A stretch of DNA of 64,000 nucleotides, taken from NCBI RefSeq assembly GCF_900099965.1, contig NZ_FNDJ01000019.1:62001-126000 (forward strand). The letters are read 5' to 3'. Within the stretch, counting starts at the first letter, position 1, and the number at the start of each line of letters is the position of its first letter. The translations under genes were made by a program, and so were the position numbers. Source of the DNA: Nonomuraea jiangxiensis. Its GTDB lineage: Bacteria; Actinomycetota; Actinomycetes; Streptosporangiales; Streptosporangiaceae. Positions 42,065 through 51,544 of this stretch are shown here, piece by piece. A model generated the notes under the pieces. The model did not search any database, was not told the DNA's origin, and worked only from the letters and a program-made list of their open reading frames with translations.

Positions 42065-42856
42065 ATGAGCGAGGTTGAGGTTGCGGCTCGCCGGGCGGCG
42101 AAGAGCCCGGCCATGGACCGGCTGGCCCGGGTCGGGCTGGTGTGCCGGGGCGTGCTCTACGGGCTGATCGGAGTGCTGGCGGTCCAGATCGCGTTCGGCA
42201 CCAACGAGCACGAGGCGGACAAGAGCGGCGCTATCGGTACGGTCTCGGCGCTGCCCTTCGGGTCCGTGCTCCTATGGGTGATGACGGTGGGGTTCGCCGC
42301 CCTGATCCTCTGGCAGGCGTCCGAAGCGATCTTCGGGCATCTCAAGACCATGGACAGGGTGGAGGCGGCGGGCCGCGTCGTGATGTATGGGATCGTATGT
42401 TTCGCCCTGCTGACCCTGCTCCTATCCGGCAAGTCCGGGTCCGATGACGAGAAGTCCCGCGACCTGACGGCCGAACTGCTCGCGCTGCCCGCCGGGCAGC
42501 TCATCGTGGGCGTGGCCGGGGTGGCCATCGCCGCGTTCGGCCTGTACGGGATGTGGGAGGGGGTCAAGAAGAAGTTCCGCAGGCACCTCCGGCCGATGCC
42601 ACCGCGGGCCCGCACGGTGATGGACCGGCTCGGGACGGCCGGTTACCTCGCCCGCGGGCTGATCGTGACGCTGGCCGGGGTCTTCGTCGTCCAGGCGGCC
42701 GTCACCTTCGACCCCGGCAAGGCCGGGGGCATCGACGCGACGCTGAGGACGTTCGCCGACACCCCGGTGGGACCCTGGCTGCTGGTGGTGGTGGCGGCCG
42801 GGCTGGTGCTGTTCGGCGGTTACTGCCTCGGTGAGGCCCGCTGGCGGCGGACATGA
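42065..42856 (+). CDS. DUF1206 integral membrane protein
   Basis: 263-aa protein with six membrane helices arranged as three DUF1206 repeats, each beginning with a variant of LARVGLVCRGVLYGLIGVLA (repeats at about residues 20, 100 and 195; the last is LGTAGYLARGLIVTLAGVF). The start at 42065 has GGGGAGA 6 bases upstream. The stop overlaps the phospholipase D start as ATGA, so the two are co-translated. The function of DUF1206 is unknown. The linkage suggests an envelope-lipid role. Confidence 0.88.
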   Translation: MSEVEVAARRAAKSPAMDRLARVGLVCRGVLYGLIGVLAVQIAFGTNEHEADKSGAIGTVSALPFGSVLLWVMTVGFAALILWQASEAIFGHLKTMDRVEAAGRVVMYGIVCFALLTLLLSGKSGSDDEKSRDLTAELLALPAGQLIVGVAGVAIAAFGLYGMWEGVKKKFRRHLRPMPPRARTVMDRLGTAGYLARGLIVTLAGVFVVQAAVTFDPGKAGGIDATLRTFADTPVGPWLLVVVAAGLVLFGGYCLGEARWRRT

Positions 42857-44445
42857 GGCTCACCTGCCGCACGGACGACCGCCAGGACACGGCTCTGGTG
42901 GAGTGGTTCCTGACCGGCGAGGAGCGCGGCAACCCCGCGACACGACTCGCGGCCTGGTCGGAGGGCAACCTGGTCCGGCCGCTCGTGCACGGTTCGGCCT
43001 ACTTCGCCGAACTCCACGCGGGCCTGGCCGGGCTGGGCCAGGACGACCTGCTGCTGTTCGCCGACTGGCGCGGCGACCCCGACGAGCGGCTCACCCCGGA
43101 CGGTCCCGGGGTGGCGACCGCGATGGCGCGGGCGGCCGAGCGGGGTGCCCTGGTCAGGGGGCTGATCTGGCGTTCGCACCTGGACGCGCTGCGATTCAGC
43201 TCGGCCGAGAACCGGCACCTCGGCGAGGAGATCGAGGCGGCCGGCGGGCAGGCGCTGCTCGACACCCGGGTACGGCGCGGCGGCTCCCATCACCAGAAGT
43301 TCGTGGTCCTGCGCCACGACGGCGACCCGGGCCGGGACGTGGCGTTCCTCGGCGGCATCGACCTGTGTCACAGCCGCCGCGACGACGCCGAGCACCTCGG
43401 AGACCCGCAGTCCGCTCCGATGTCGGGCCCGTACGGTGAGCGCCCGCCGTGGCACGACGTGCAGGTGGCGATCCACGGCCCCGCCGTGGCCGAGGTGGAG
43501 AAGGTCTTCTGCGAGCGCTGGGAGGACCCGGCCCCCGAGACCCGCCAGCCGCTGCGCCGGCTGCGCGACCGCCTGACCCGGATGGCCGACGTGCCGCCGC
43601 TGCCCGATCCCGGCCCGCCGCCGCTCCCGGCCGGCACCCATGCCGTGCAACTGCTGCGTACGTATCCGCATCTGCGGCGGGCCTACCCGTTCGCGCCTGA
43701 GGGCGAGCGCAGTGTGGCCAGGGCGTATCACAAGGTGCTGGGACGGGCGCGTTCGCTGGTCTACCTGGAGGACCAGTACCTGTGGTCGACGGACGTGATC
43801 GAGCCGTTCGCCGGGGCGCTGGAGCGGGAGCGGGACCTCCGCATGATCATCGTGGTGCCGCGCCATCCGGACCAGGACGGCTGGCTGGCGGGCCCGGCCA
43901 GCCTCATCGGCCGGGCGGAGGCGCTCTCCCGGCTGCTGGACGCCGGCGGCGACCGGGTGGCGATCTACGACCTGGAGAACCACCGGGGCACGCCGGTGTA
44001 CGTGCACGCCAAGGTCTGCGTGGTCGACGACGTGTGGGCGGCCGTCGGGTCCGACAACGTCAACCTGCGCTCCTGGACGTACGACTCGGAACTGAGCTGC
44101 GCCGTCATCGACGCGGAGCCCGACCCGCGCCCGCCCGCCGGAGCCCGCAGGTACGCCAGGGACCTCCGGCTCACGCTGGCGGCCGAGCACCTTGACCGCG
44201 ACGCGGGCGACGTGGCCGACCTGTGCGACCCGGCGGAGGCGTTCGACGTGTTCGCCGAGTCGGCCGCCCGGCTGGAGTCCTGGCATGAGGGCGGCTGCCG
44301 GGGTCCCCGCCCGCCGGGCCGGCTGCGCCCGCATCCGCGGCCCCGGCTCGGGCGCGTCCGGCGGGCGCTGGCCATGCCGCTGTACCGGTCGGTCGTGGAC
44401 CCGGACGGACGCCCGCCCCGGCTACGCCGGTCCAAGGGCTTCTGA
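42853..44445 (+). CDS. Phospholipase D-like protein with two HKD motifs
   Basis: 530-aa PLD-superfamily enzyme. HKD motif 1 is SHHQKFVVLRHDGD (His-x-Lys at about residue 146, Asp in the following turn) and motif 2 is HAKVCVVDDVWAAVGSDN (about residues 387-404). Together they would form one active site that acts on phosphodiesters by a phospho-His intermediate. No signal peptide or membrane helix is seen. The start lies in the DUF1206 stop (ATGA at 42853). The final residues RRSKGF and stop fall in a tandem repeat that continues to the end of the convergent PAP2 gene. Confidence 0.9.
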   Translation: MRLTCRTDDRQDTALVEWFLTGEERGNPATRLAAWSEGNLVRPLVHGSAYFAELHAGLAGLGQDDLLLFADWRGDPDERLTPDGPGVATAMARAAERGALVRGLIWRSHLDALRFSSAENRHLGEEIEAAGGQALLDTRVRRGGSHHQKFVVLRHDGDPGRDVAFLGGIDLCHSRRDDAEHLGDPQSAPMSGPYGERPPWHDVQVAIHGPAVAEVEKVFCERWEDPAPETRQPLRRLRDRLTRMADVPPLPDPGPPPLPAGTHAVQLLRTYPHLRRAYPFAPEGERSVARAYHKVLGRARSLVYLEDQYLWSTDVIEPFAGALERERDLRMIIVVPRHPDQDGWLAGPASLIGRAEALSRLLDAGGDRVAIYDLENHRGTPVYVHAKVCVVDDVWAAVGSDNVNLRSWTYDSELSCAVIDAEPDPRPPAGARRYARDLRLTLAAEHLDRDAGDVADLCDPAEAFDVFAESAARLESWHEGGCRGPRPPGRLRPHPRPRLGRVRRALAMPLYRSVVDPDGRPPRLRRSKGF

Positions 44446-44525
44446 CCGCCGGTCCAAGGGCTCTGACACGGCCTACGCCGGTCCAAGAGTTCTGGCACGG
44501 CCTACGCCGGTTCAAGGGCTTCTGA
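44420..44525. repeat. Four degenerate tandem copies joining the 3' ends of the PLD and PAP2 genes
   Basis: The unit GGCCTACGCCGGTCCAAGGG plus CTTCTGACAC recurs four times (about 44420, 44447, 44469 and 44498), with 23-29 base spacing. Copy 1 encodes the last residues and stop of the phospholipase D gene. Copy 4, read on the minus strand, encodes the last seven residues and part of the stop region of the PAP2 gene (SEALEPA). Copies 2 and 3 lie between the genes. Confidence 0.8.
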
Positions 44526-45161
44526 GGACCGGCGCCGCCGGTACAGGATCGCCCGCGCGGCCATCACGACGCAGCCGGCGCCGAGCAGCAGGCCCCAGGC
44601 GACGTCGGTGAGGAAGTGCATGCCGCGGTACAGCCGGGAGAAGCCCACCATGAGCGGCGCGGCGCCACCGAGCACCCAGATCGCCACCTGGAGCGCCCGC
44701 CCGCGCACGTGCGTGGTCAGGACGAGCGCCATCCCACAGTAGAACGCGACGGCGGCGCTGACGTGCCCGGACGGGAAGCTCGACGTGGGCGGGGCCGGGT
44801 CGAGGTGGCCCACCGGCGGCCGGTGCCGTCCGACGGCCCCGGTGGTGGCCAGGAAGACCAGCGACTGGCTCCAGACGGCCGCGACGAGGAAGATCGATTC
44901 CCGCCAGCGCCGGAACACGAGCCGGAAGGCGATCGCCGCCACCGCCGTGAGCGCCACGATGTACGGGGTGTCCGACAGGCTGCTGCCGAAGTCGGTGAGC
45001 GTGTTCCACAGGGACGTACGGTCCGCGGCCAGGGCCCGGCTCATGGCCGCCTCGCCGGTCGGCCAGGCGAGGACCAGCCGGCCCGCGCCGTACGTCACCC
45101 CGGCCATCAGGGCCATCGGCAATATGATCGTGGAGGCGTAGTACCTCAGGTGCGCTCTCAC
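44502..45161 (-). CDS. PAP2-family phosphatase
   Basis: 219-aa integral membrane phosphatase with about five helices. The three catalytic motifs are seen in order: GAVGRHRPPVG, PSGHVSAA and SRLYRGMHFLTDV (His nucleophile in the last). It would remove phosphate from lipid phosphates such as phosphatidate or undecaprenyl diphosphate at the outer membrane face. The GTG at 45161 was chosen to keep the first helix intact. The last residues (SEALEPA) come from the tandem repeat. It is divergent from a diacylglycerol-kinase-like gene that runs the opposite reaction. Confidence 0.9.
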   Translation of the reverse strand: MRAHLRYYASTIILPMALMAGVTYGAGRLVLAWPTGEAAMSRALAADRTSLWNTLTDFGSSLSDTPYIVALTAVAAIAFRLVFRRWRESIFLVAAVWSQSLVFLATTGAVGRHRPPVGHLDPAPPTSSFPSGHVSAAVAFYCGMALVLTTHVRGRALQVAIWVLGGAAPLMVGFSRLYRGMHFLTDVAWGLLLGAGCVVMAARAILYRRRRSSEALEPA

Positions 45162-45233
45162 CGGCTCCGCGCTACCCCGGCAGGCGGAATTGATTCCTGC
45201 CTGAATGCCCCCGTCACGGGTAGCGCGGAATGC

Positions 45234-46124
45234 ATGTCCCCCACCGTGGCGGTCGTCGCGCACCGCAAGAAGACCCTCGGCGCCGGCCTGGACAGGCTGC
45301 GCGCCCTCATCGCCGAGCATGACGTCGGCGACCTGCTCTGGTACGAGGTGGCCAAGAGCAAGAAGGCGCCCAAGAAGCTGCGCAAGGCCCTCGACCAGGG
45401 CGCCGACCTCGTCTTCGTGTGGGGCGGTGACGGCACGGTGCAACGCTGCGCCGACGGGCTGGCCGGCTCCGGGGTGCCGATGGCCGTGCTCCCCGCGGGC
45501 ACCGCCAACCTGTTCGCCGCGAACCTCGGCATCCCCGCCGACCTGGAGGAGGCCGTACGGATCGGCTTCCACGGGCGGCGCGAGCGGCTGGACCTGGGGG
45601 TGCTCAACGGCGAGCATTTCGCGGTGATGGCCGGGGCCGGGTTCGAGGCCGAGATGATCGCCGACGTCGGCGGGCGGGCCAAGCGGCGGTTAGGCAAGCT
45701 CAGCTACGTCAGGGCGGCCGTTCGGCACGTGGACGGGCCGCTGGTGCCCATGCGGGTGGAGCTCGACGGGGCGCCCTGGTTCGACGGGCAGGCGAGCTGC
45801 CTGCTGCTGGGCAACGTCAGCACGATCGCCGGCGGGGTCGAGGCGTTCGACGACGCCCGGCCGGACGACGGCTGGCTGGAGGTCGGGGTCTCCACCGCCA
45901 AGGGGCCGATCCAGTGGGCCCGGGTGATCGGCAGGATGGCCACCGGACGCTCCGACGACTCCCCCTTCGTACGGATCACCCGGGCGAGGCAGGTGTCCGC
46001 CCGGTTCGGCGCGCCGCTGACGTACGAGCTGGACGGCGGGGAGCGCGAGGCCACCACCCGCATCGAGGCCGCGGTCGTGCCGGGCGCGCTCACGATCTGC
46101 CTGCCGCCGGACGAGCGGCCCTGA
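45234..46124 (+). CDS. Diacylglycerol/sphingosine kinase-like lipid kinase
   Basis: 296-aa protein of the DAGK catalytic family: VWGGDGTVQRCADGLAG (ATP loop, about residues 65-81), LPAGTANLFAANLGIP (substrate/nucleotide segment) and the two-domain layout of YegS/DgkB-type kinases, with VMAGAGFEAEMI in the second domain. It would phosphorylate diacylglycerol to phosphatidate on the cytoplasmic membrane face. The start at 45234 follows a weak GCGGAA site. It is divergent from PAP2 and 24 bp upstream of the AI-2E-family gene. Confidence 0.88.
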   Translation: MSPTVAVVAHRKKTLGAGLDRLRALIAEHDVGDLLWYEVAKSKKAPKKLRKALDQGADLVFVWGGDGTVQRCADGLAGSGVPMAVLPAGTANLFAANLGIPADLEEAVRIGFHGRRERLDLGVLNGEHFAVMAGAGFEAEMIADVGGRAKRRLGKLSYVRAAVRHVDGPLVPMRVELDGAPWFDGQASCLLLGNVSTIAGGVEAFDDARPDDGWLEVGVSTAKGPIQWARVIGRMATGRSDDSPFVRITRARQVSARFGAPLTYELDGGEREATTRIEAAVVPGALTICLPPDERP

Positions 46125-46148
46125 ATCCGGCCACGCGAAGGAGCCCCC

Positions 46149-47300
46149 ATGCCCGACACCGCACCCCCGCCCCGCCCGGCGCCCGATCCGCCCGCGACGG
46201 ACGGCGACCGCACCCAGAGCCCGGACCGCGCCCAGAACCCGCCTCTCAGGCGGCCCTCCAAAGGCACGACGTTCACCTTCGGCAGCGGGCCGTTCACCTT
46301 CGGCTTCACCGCGGCCCTCGGCGTCCTGACCGCCTGGCTGCTGGTGCAGGCGCTGGCGACCACCGCCTCCATGCTCATCCTGATCGTGGTGTCGCTGTTC
46401 CTGGCGGTCGGGCTGGACCCGGCGGTGCGCCGGCTGCACCAGGTCGGCCTGCCGCGCTGGGCGGCGATCACCCTGGTGTTCGTCGCGGTGATCGCGTTCT
46501 TCGCCGCGTTCGGCGTGGCGGTGATCCCGGCGCTGTCGCAGCAGGCCGGCGACTTCGTGCAGAGACTGCCCGGCTACATCGCCCAGCTGCAGAACAACCC
46601 CCAGGTACGCGACCTGGACCAGCGCTTCGGCCTGCTCGAACGCCTGCAGTCCTACCTCCTCAGCGGGGACCTCGGCCGCCAGGTCTTCGGCGGGCTGCTC
46701 GGCGCGGCCGGCATCGTGGTCAACGCCGTCTTCTCCGCCCTGACCGTGCTCATCCTCACCCTGTATTTCCTGGCCTCGCTGCGCTCGATCACCCGCACCG
46801 GATATCTGCTCGTGCCGCGCAGCCGCCGGCCGCGCGTCCAGAGTCTCGGTGACGAGATCCTCCGGCGGGTGGGCGGCTACGTGGCCGGCAACCTGATCAT
46901 CTCGCTCATCGCCGGGGTGACGACGTTCTTCGTGCTGTCGATCCTGGGGGTGCCGTACGCGCTGGCGCTGGCCATCATCGTGGCCGTCACCGACCTGATC
47001 CCGCTCGTCGGAGCCGGGATCGGCGCCGCCGTCGCCACCCTCACCGCGCTGTTCGTCTCGCTCCCGGTCGCGATCGGCTGCCTGGTGTTCTTCGTCGTCT
47101 ACCAGCAGGTCGAGAACTATGTGATCGCCCCCAAGGTGATGAAGTCCTCCGTGGACGTGCCCGCCGCCGCCACCATCGTGGCCGCCCTCATCGGCGGCGC
47201 CCTGCTGGGCGTGGTGGGCGCCCTGCTGGCCATCCCCGTGGCCGCCGCCATCCAGCTCATCCTGAGCGAGGTGCTGCTGCCACGCCAGGAGCGGCACTGA
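46149..47300 (+). CDS. AI-2E family transporter (TqsA/PerM-like)
   Basis: 383-aa membrane protein with a Pro/Asp-rich cytoplasmic N-terminus (residues 1-45) and about eight helices. Family marks are ILGVPYALALAIIVAVTDLIPLVGAGIGA and VYQQVENYVIAPKVM. The family includes AI-2 exporters and Na+/H+ antiporters, so the substrate is open. AAGGAG precedes the ATG. It follows the lipid kinase closely and may share its transcript. Confidence 0.9.
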   Translation: MPDTAPPPRPAPDPPATDGDRTQSPDRAQNPPLRRPSKGTTFTFGSGPFTFGFTAALGVLTAWLLVQALATTASMLILIVVSLFLAVGLDPAVRRLHQVGLPRWAAITLVFVAVIAFFAAFGVAVIPALSQQAGDFVQRLPGYIAQLQNNPQVRDLDQRFGLLERLQSYLLSGDLGRQVFGGLLGAAGIVVNAVFSALTVLILTLYFLASLRSITRTGYLLVPRSRRPRVQSLGDEILRRVGGYVAGNLIISLIAGVTTFFVLSILGVPYALALAIIVAVTDLIPLVGAGIGAAVATLTALFVSLPVAIGCLVFFVVYQQVENYVIAPKVMKSSVDVPAAATIVAALIGGALLGVVGALLAIPVAAAIQLILSEVLLPRQERH

Positions 47301-47409
47301 CGCGCCACGGCACTGCACACGTCTGCTCCATGACGGGTGGGTCGCCTCGGGCTTCCGCCGCCGTTCCGCGATGATGTGCGGGTCACCTGATGATCGACGG
47401 GAGCTACGC

Positions 47410-48279
47410 ATGCAGATCGGTGTCGTCTTTCCGCAGACCGAGATCGGCCCGGACGTGGGAGCGGTACGCGCCTACGGACAGGCGGTCGAGGAGCTCGGCT
47501 ACCGCCACGTGATGGCCTTCGACCACGTCCTCGGCGCGGATCCGGCGGTCCACGAGGGCTGGGAGGGCCCCTATGACGTGCGGACCACGTTCCACGAGCC
47601 GATGGTCCTGTTCGGCTACCTCGCCGCGCTGACCTCGCTGGAACTCGTCACGAGCGTCATCATCCTGCCCCAGCGGCAGACGGCGCTGGTGGCCAAGCAG
47701 GCGGCGGAGGTGGACCTGCTCAGCGCCGGCCGTTTCCGGCTGGGCGTCGGGCTGGGCTGGAACCAGGTCGAGTACGAGGCCCTCGGCCAGGACTTCGGCA
47801 CCCGCGGCAAGCGCGTCGAGGAGCAGGTCGAGCTGATGCGCCGGTTGTGGACCGAGCAGACGGTCACCTTCGACGGCGCCTTCGACCAGGTGACGGGAGC
47901 GGGGCTGGCACCTCTGCCGGTGCAGCGGCCGATCCCCGTCTGGTTCGGCGCGCAGTCGCCCGCGGCCTACCGCCGTGCCGGGCGGCTGGCCGACGGGTGG
48001 TTCCCGCAGATGTCCCCGGGCCCGCGGCTGGCCGAGGCCAAGGCGATGGTCGAGGAGGCCGCCGCGCGGGCGGGACGCGACCCCGCCGCGCTCGGTATGG
48101 AGGGCCGGGCCTCCTGGCGGGGCAGCGCCGAGGAAGTGAGCGAGCTGGCAGGGCAGTGGCGGGAGGCCGGTGCCACCCATCTCGCCCTCAACACCATGAA
48201 GGCGGGTCTGGGCTCCGTGGACGAACACCTCGCCGCGCTGGAGAGCGCGGCCGAAGCGCTGGGGCTGCGCCAGGGGTAG
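47410..48279 (+). CDS. LLM-class F420-dependent oxidoreductase
   Basis: 289-aa TIM-barrel oxidoreductase of the luciferase-like family, single-domain F420 subgroup: QIGVVFPQTEIGPD, YRHVMAFDHVLGADP, TSLELVTSVIILPQRQ and RFRLGVGLGWNQVEYEALG are standard blocks. It would use F420 for hydride transfer; the substrate is unknown. The ATG at 47410 has GGGAG 7 bases upstream. It stands alone between the AI-2E gene and the wall-recycling operon. Confidence 0.9.
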   Translation: MQIGVVFPQTEIGPDVGAVRAYGQAVEELGYRHVMAFDHVLGADPAVHEGWEGPYDVRTTFHEPMVLFGYLAALTSLELVTSVIILPQRQTALVAKQAAEVDLLSAGRFRLGVGLGWNQVEYEALGQDFGTRGKRVEEQVELMRRLWTEQTVTFDGAFDQVTGAGLAPLPVQRPIPVWFGAQSPAAYRRAGRLADGWFPQMSPGPRLAEAKAMVEEAAARAGRDPAALGMEGRASWRGSAEEVSELAGQWREAGATHLALNTMKAGLGSVDEHLAALESAAEALGLRQG

Positions 48280-48405
48280 CCACGACCGGGAGGGCGAGAG
48301 GTTTCCGCCGCGAAAGCGTTGACCATCCGTAGGGATGAAAGTAACTTTCGTGTGGCAGTCCACCTTGCATGAAAATTTACCGACATGCGAGGACTTGGAG
48401 GACAG

Positions 48406-50232
48406 ATGCGTTATCCAAGGTTATTGGTGCTGACAGCGGCCATGGTTCTCGTGGCGACACCGGCTGTGCGGGCCGAGGGCGGGACCGATCGCTGGATCCG
48501 CAAGAAGATCGCGGGCATGAGCCTGGAGGAGAAGGTCGGGCAACTGTTCGCGGCGAACGTCTACGGGGAGAGCGGCGACACGACCGCCCCCGCGGACGTC
48601 GCGGCCAACCAGACGATGTACGGCCCGGACATCCGGAACGGCGACGACCTCATCGCCCGGTACAAGCTCGGCGCCATCCTCTACTTCCGCTGGTCGAACA
48701 ACCTCAACGACCCCGTCAGGACGGCGGGCCTGTCCAACGACCTACAGCGGGCGGCACTGGCCCAGCCGGCGAGGATCCCGCTGCTGATCGCCACCGACCA
48801 GGAGCACGGCGCCGTCTACCGGCTCGACGAGCCGTTCACCGCGTTCCCCGGGCAGATGGCGCTCGGTGCCACCCGTAGCGCGGGCGACGCGCTCGCCGCG
48901 GGGAAGGTCACCGGCCAGGAGCTGGCGGCGCTCGGCATCAACCAGAACTACGCCCCGGTCGCCGACGTCAACGTCGACCCGGGCAACCCGGTGATCGGCG
49001 TCCGCTCGTTCGGGGAGGACACCGGCCTCGTGTCGGACCTGACCCGGGCCGCGGTCCGCGGTTTGCAGCAGGGCGGCGTCTCGGCCTCGCTCAAGCACTT
49101 CCCCGGCCACGGCGACACGGTCAACGACAGCCACAACAGCGTGCCGTGGATCTTCCACACGAGGGAGGAGTGGGAGCGGATCGACGCGCCGCCGTTCCGG
49201 GCCGGCATCGCCGCGGGCGCCGACATGGTCATGACGGCGCACGTCGTCATGCCGTACCTGCAGAGCGACTGCGACGTGGCCACCCAGGAGGGCTGCGACC
49301 CCGCGACGCTGGACCCGGAGATCATGACCGGGTTGCTCCGCGACGAGCTCGGCTACGACGGCGTCGTGGTCACCGACTCGCTGTCCATGCAGGGCGTACG
49401 CGACAAGTACGGCGACGAACGCATCCCGGTGCTCGCCCTCAAGGCCGGCGTGGACATGCTCATGATCGTGGACGACACGACCAGCACGATCTCCCTCGAC
49501 GTCGCCTACAACGCCGTGCTGGACGCCGTCCGTTCGGGTGAGCTGACCGAGGAGCGCATCGACGAGTCCGTCCACCGGATCCTGCGCCTGAAGCAGCGGC
49601 GCGGCTTCTTCCACGGTGACCAGCAGGTCGACGAGCGCAAGGTACCCGACCGCCTCGGCACCCGCGCGCACCAGGCGGTCGCCCGCACGGTCGCCGACCA
49701 CAGCGTCACCCTGGTCAGGAACGACGCCCGCGTGCTGCCGCTAAGGAACTCCAGGCAGCGGGTGCTGGTGACCGGCTACCGCAACGTCACGCCGCCGTCC
49801 GTGAAGATCCCGCCGGCCGAGCGGCTGGCCCGGGCGATCGGCGAGCTCGGCGTCACCACCGAGCTGTTCGAGACCGGCACGGCCCCTGCCGCGGCCACCA
49901 TCGAGGCCGCCGTGACCAGGGCGAACGCCGCCGACGTGGTCGTGGTCACCACGGTCAACTCCGCCGGCTCGGCCGCCCAGCGCAACCTCGTCAACGCCCT
50001 GCTCGCCACCGGCAAGCCCGTCGTCGTCGTGGCCGCCCGGAACCCGTACGACATCGCGAGCCTCCCCGGCGCTCCGACCTATCTCGCGACCTACTCGTGG
50101 GAGAGGCCGGCGATGGAGGCCACCGCACGGGTGCTGTTCGGCCGGACCAAGCCCAGCGGCAGACTCCCGGTGACGATTCCGGCCGCCGACGGGTCGGTGC
50201 TCTACCCCTACGGACACAGCCTGAGATACTGA
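48406..50232 (+). CDS. nagZ: Secreted glycoside hydrolase family 3, NagZ-like beta-N-acetylglucosaminidase
   Basis: 608-aa secreted enzyme. Signal peptide MRYPRLLVLTAAMVLVATPA, then a GH3 catalytic barrel with TDQEHGAVYRL, KHFPGHGDTVNDSH (about residue 230, the His/Asp acid-base loop unique to NagZ) and the nucleophile Asp324 in VVTDSLSMQG. A second alpha/beta domain fills the C-terminal third, as in Gram-positive NagZ. It would remove GlcNAc from muropeptide or wall glycan ends outside the membrane. The start at 48406 fits GGAGGA upstream. It leads an operon with NamZ-like and beta-lactamase-fold genes. Confidence 0.92.
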   Translation: MRYPRLLVLTAAMVLVATPAVRAEGGTDRWIRKKIAGMSLEEKVGQLFAANVYGESGDTTAPADVAANQTMYGPDIRNGDDLIARYKLGAILYFRWSNNLNDPVRTAGLSNDLQRAALAQPARIPLLIATDQEHGAVYRLDEPFTAFPGQMALGATRSAGDALAAGKVTGQELAALGINQNYAPVADVNVDPGNPVIGVRSFGEDTGLVSDLTRAAVRGLQQGGVSASLKHFPGHGDTVNDSHNSVPWIFHTREEWERIDAPPFRAGIAAGADMVMTAHVVMPYLQSDCDVATQEGCDPATLDPEIMTGLLRDELGYDGVVVTDSLSMQGVRDKYGDERIPVLALKAGVDMLMIVDDTTSTISLDVAYNAVLDAVRSGELTEERIDESVHRILRLKQRRGFFHGDQQVDERKVPDRLGTRAHQAVARTVADHSVTLVRNDARVLPLRNSRQRVLVTGYRNVTPPSVKIPPAERLARAIGELGVTTELFETGTAPAAATIEAAVTRANAADVVVVTTVNSAGSAAQRNLVNALLATGKPVVVVAARNPYDIASLPGAPTYLATYSWERPAMEATARVLFGRTKPSGRLPVTIPAADGSVLYPYGHSLRY

Positions 50233-50260
50233 CCCTCCTCCCAGGACGGAGCAGCACCTG

Positions 50261-51544
50261 ATGGGCCATTTCTTCTCCCGGCGAGCCGTGCTGTCCACCG
50301 CTGCCACAGCCGTGGCCGGGGCAGGCATGACCATTCCCTCCTTCGACGACCGGACCCGGCACCGGAAACTCCAGACCGGCATCCAGGTCCTGATGGCCGA
50401 CGACTACGAGCTCGTACGGGGCCAGAAGGTCGGCATCGTGACCAACCCGACCGGCATCCTGCCGGACCTGCGCCACGTGGTCGACGTGATGGCCGCCAGC
50501 GACAAGATCGACCTCACCGCGGTGTTCGGCCCCGAGCACGGGTTCCGCGGCGCGGCCCAGGCAGGCGGCTCCGAGGGCTTCTACGTGGACGAGCAGACCG
50601 GGCTGCCGGTCTACGACACCTACCAGAGCAGCGGGCAGGCCCTGGCCGCCATCTTCACCAGGTCGGACGTGGACACGATCATGTTCGACATCCAGGACGC
50701 GGGCGCCCGCTTCTACACCTACATCTGGACGCTGTTCGACTCGATGCAGGCGGCGGCGCTGGCCGGCAAGCGGTTCGTCGTGCTCGACCGGCCCAATCCG
50801 ATCACCGGCCGGCGGGCCTACGGGCCCATCATGACGCCGCAGTTCTCCACGTTCGTCGGCCGGGAGGCGATCTCCCAGGCGCACGGCATGACCGTCGGCG
50901 AGCTGGCGAAGCTGTTCGACGCCGAGTTCCTCGACGGGCAGGTCGGTCCCACGGTCGTGGAGATGCGCGGCTGGCAGCGGGACCAGGCCTATGAGGACAG
51001 CGGCCTGCCCTGGGTCCTGCCCTCGCCGAACATGCCCACCGTGGACACCGCGTTCGTCTACCCGGGCACCGGCATGTTCGAGGGCACCAACCTGTCGGAG
51101 GGACGCGGCACCACCCGGCCGTTCGAGCTCATCGGAGCCCCGTACGTGGACCACCGGTGGGCGGACGCGCTCAACGAGCTGGAGCTGCCCGGCGCCCGGT
51201 TCCGGCTGGCCTACTTCACGCCGACGTTCTCCAAGCACGTGAACACGCTGTGCGGCGGGGTGCAGCTGTACGTCACGGACCGGGAGGCGTTCGACCCGGT
51301 CAAGACGGGCATCGCGATGCTGGTCACGGCTCGGCGGGTCTACCCGGGCGGCTTCGCCTGGCGCTACGACGCCTACGACCCGGCGCGGCCGTACTGGATC
51401 GACAAGCTGACCGGCTCGACCCAGGTCAGGACCGACATCGACGCGGGGAAGGACGCGGACGAGGTGGAGCGCGGCTGGGCCGGCCCGCTCCAGGAGTTCT
51501 CCAGGAAGCGCCGGCAGCACCTGATCTACCGCGGGGGGAACTAG
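50261..51544 (+). CDS. namZ: DUF1343 / GH171 exo-beta-N-acetylmuramidase (NamZ-like)
   Basis: 427-aa exported enzyme. The N-terminus SRRAVLSTAATAVAGAG is a twin-arginine-type signal. DUF1343 blocks are GQKVGIVTNPTG, AVFGPEHGFRG, IMFDIQDAGARFYTYIWTL, VLDRPNP and GTNLSEGRGTTRPFE, all well kept. Bacillus subtilis NamZ (YbbC), the type enzyme, splits MurNAc from glycan non-reducing ends and works with NagZ. The gene lies 28 bp after nagZ, and its stop overlaps the next GTG (TAGTG). Confidence 0.92.
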   Translation: MGHFFSRRAVLSTAATAVAGAGMTIPSFDDRTRHRKLQTGIQVLMADDYELVRGQKVGIVTNPTGILPDLRHVVDVMAASDKIDLTAVFGPEHGFRGAAQAGGSEGFYVDEQTGLPVYDTYQSSGQALAAIFTRSDVDTIMFDIQDAGARFYTYIWTLFDSMQAAALAGKRFVVLDRPNPITGRRAYGPIMTPQFSTFVGREAISQAHGMTVGELAKLFDAEFLDGQVGPTVVEMRGWQRDQAYEDSGLPWVLPSPNMPTVDTAFVYPGTGMFEGTNLSEGRGTTRPFELIGAPYVDHRWADALNELELPGARFRLAYFTPTFSKHVNTLCGGVQLYVTDREAFDPVKTGIAMLVTARRVYPGGFAWRYDAYDPARPYWIDKLTGSTQVRTDIDAGKDADEVERGWAGPLQEFSRKRRQHLIYRGGN

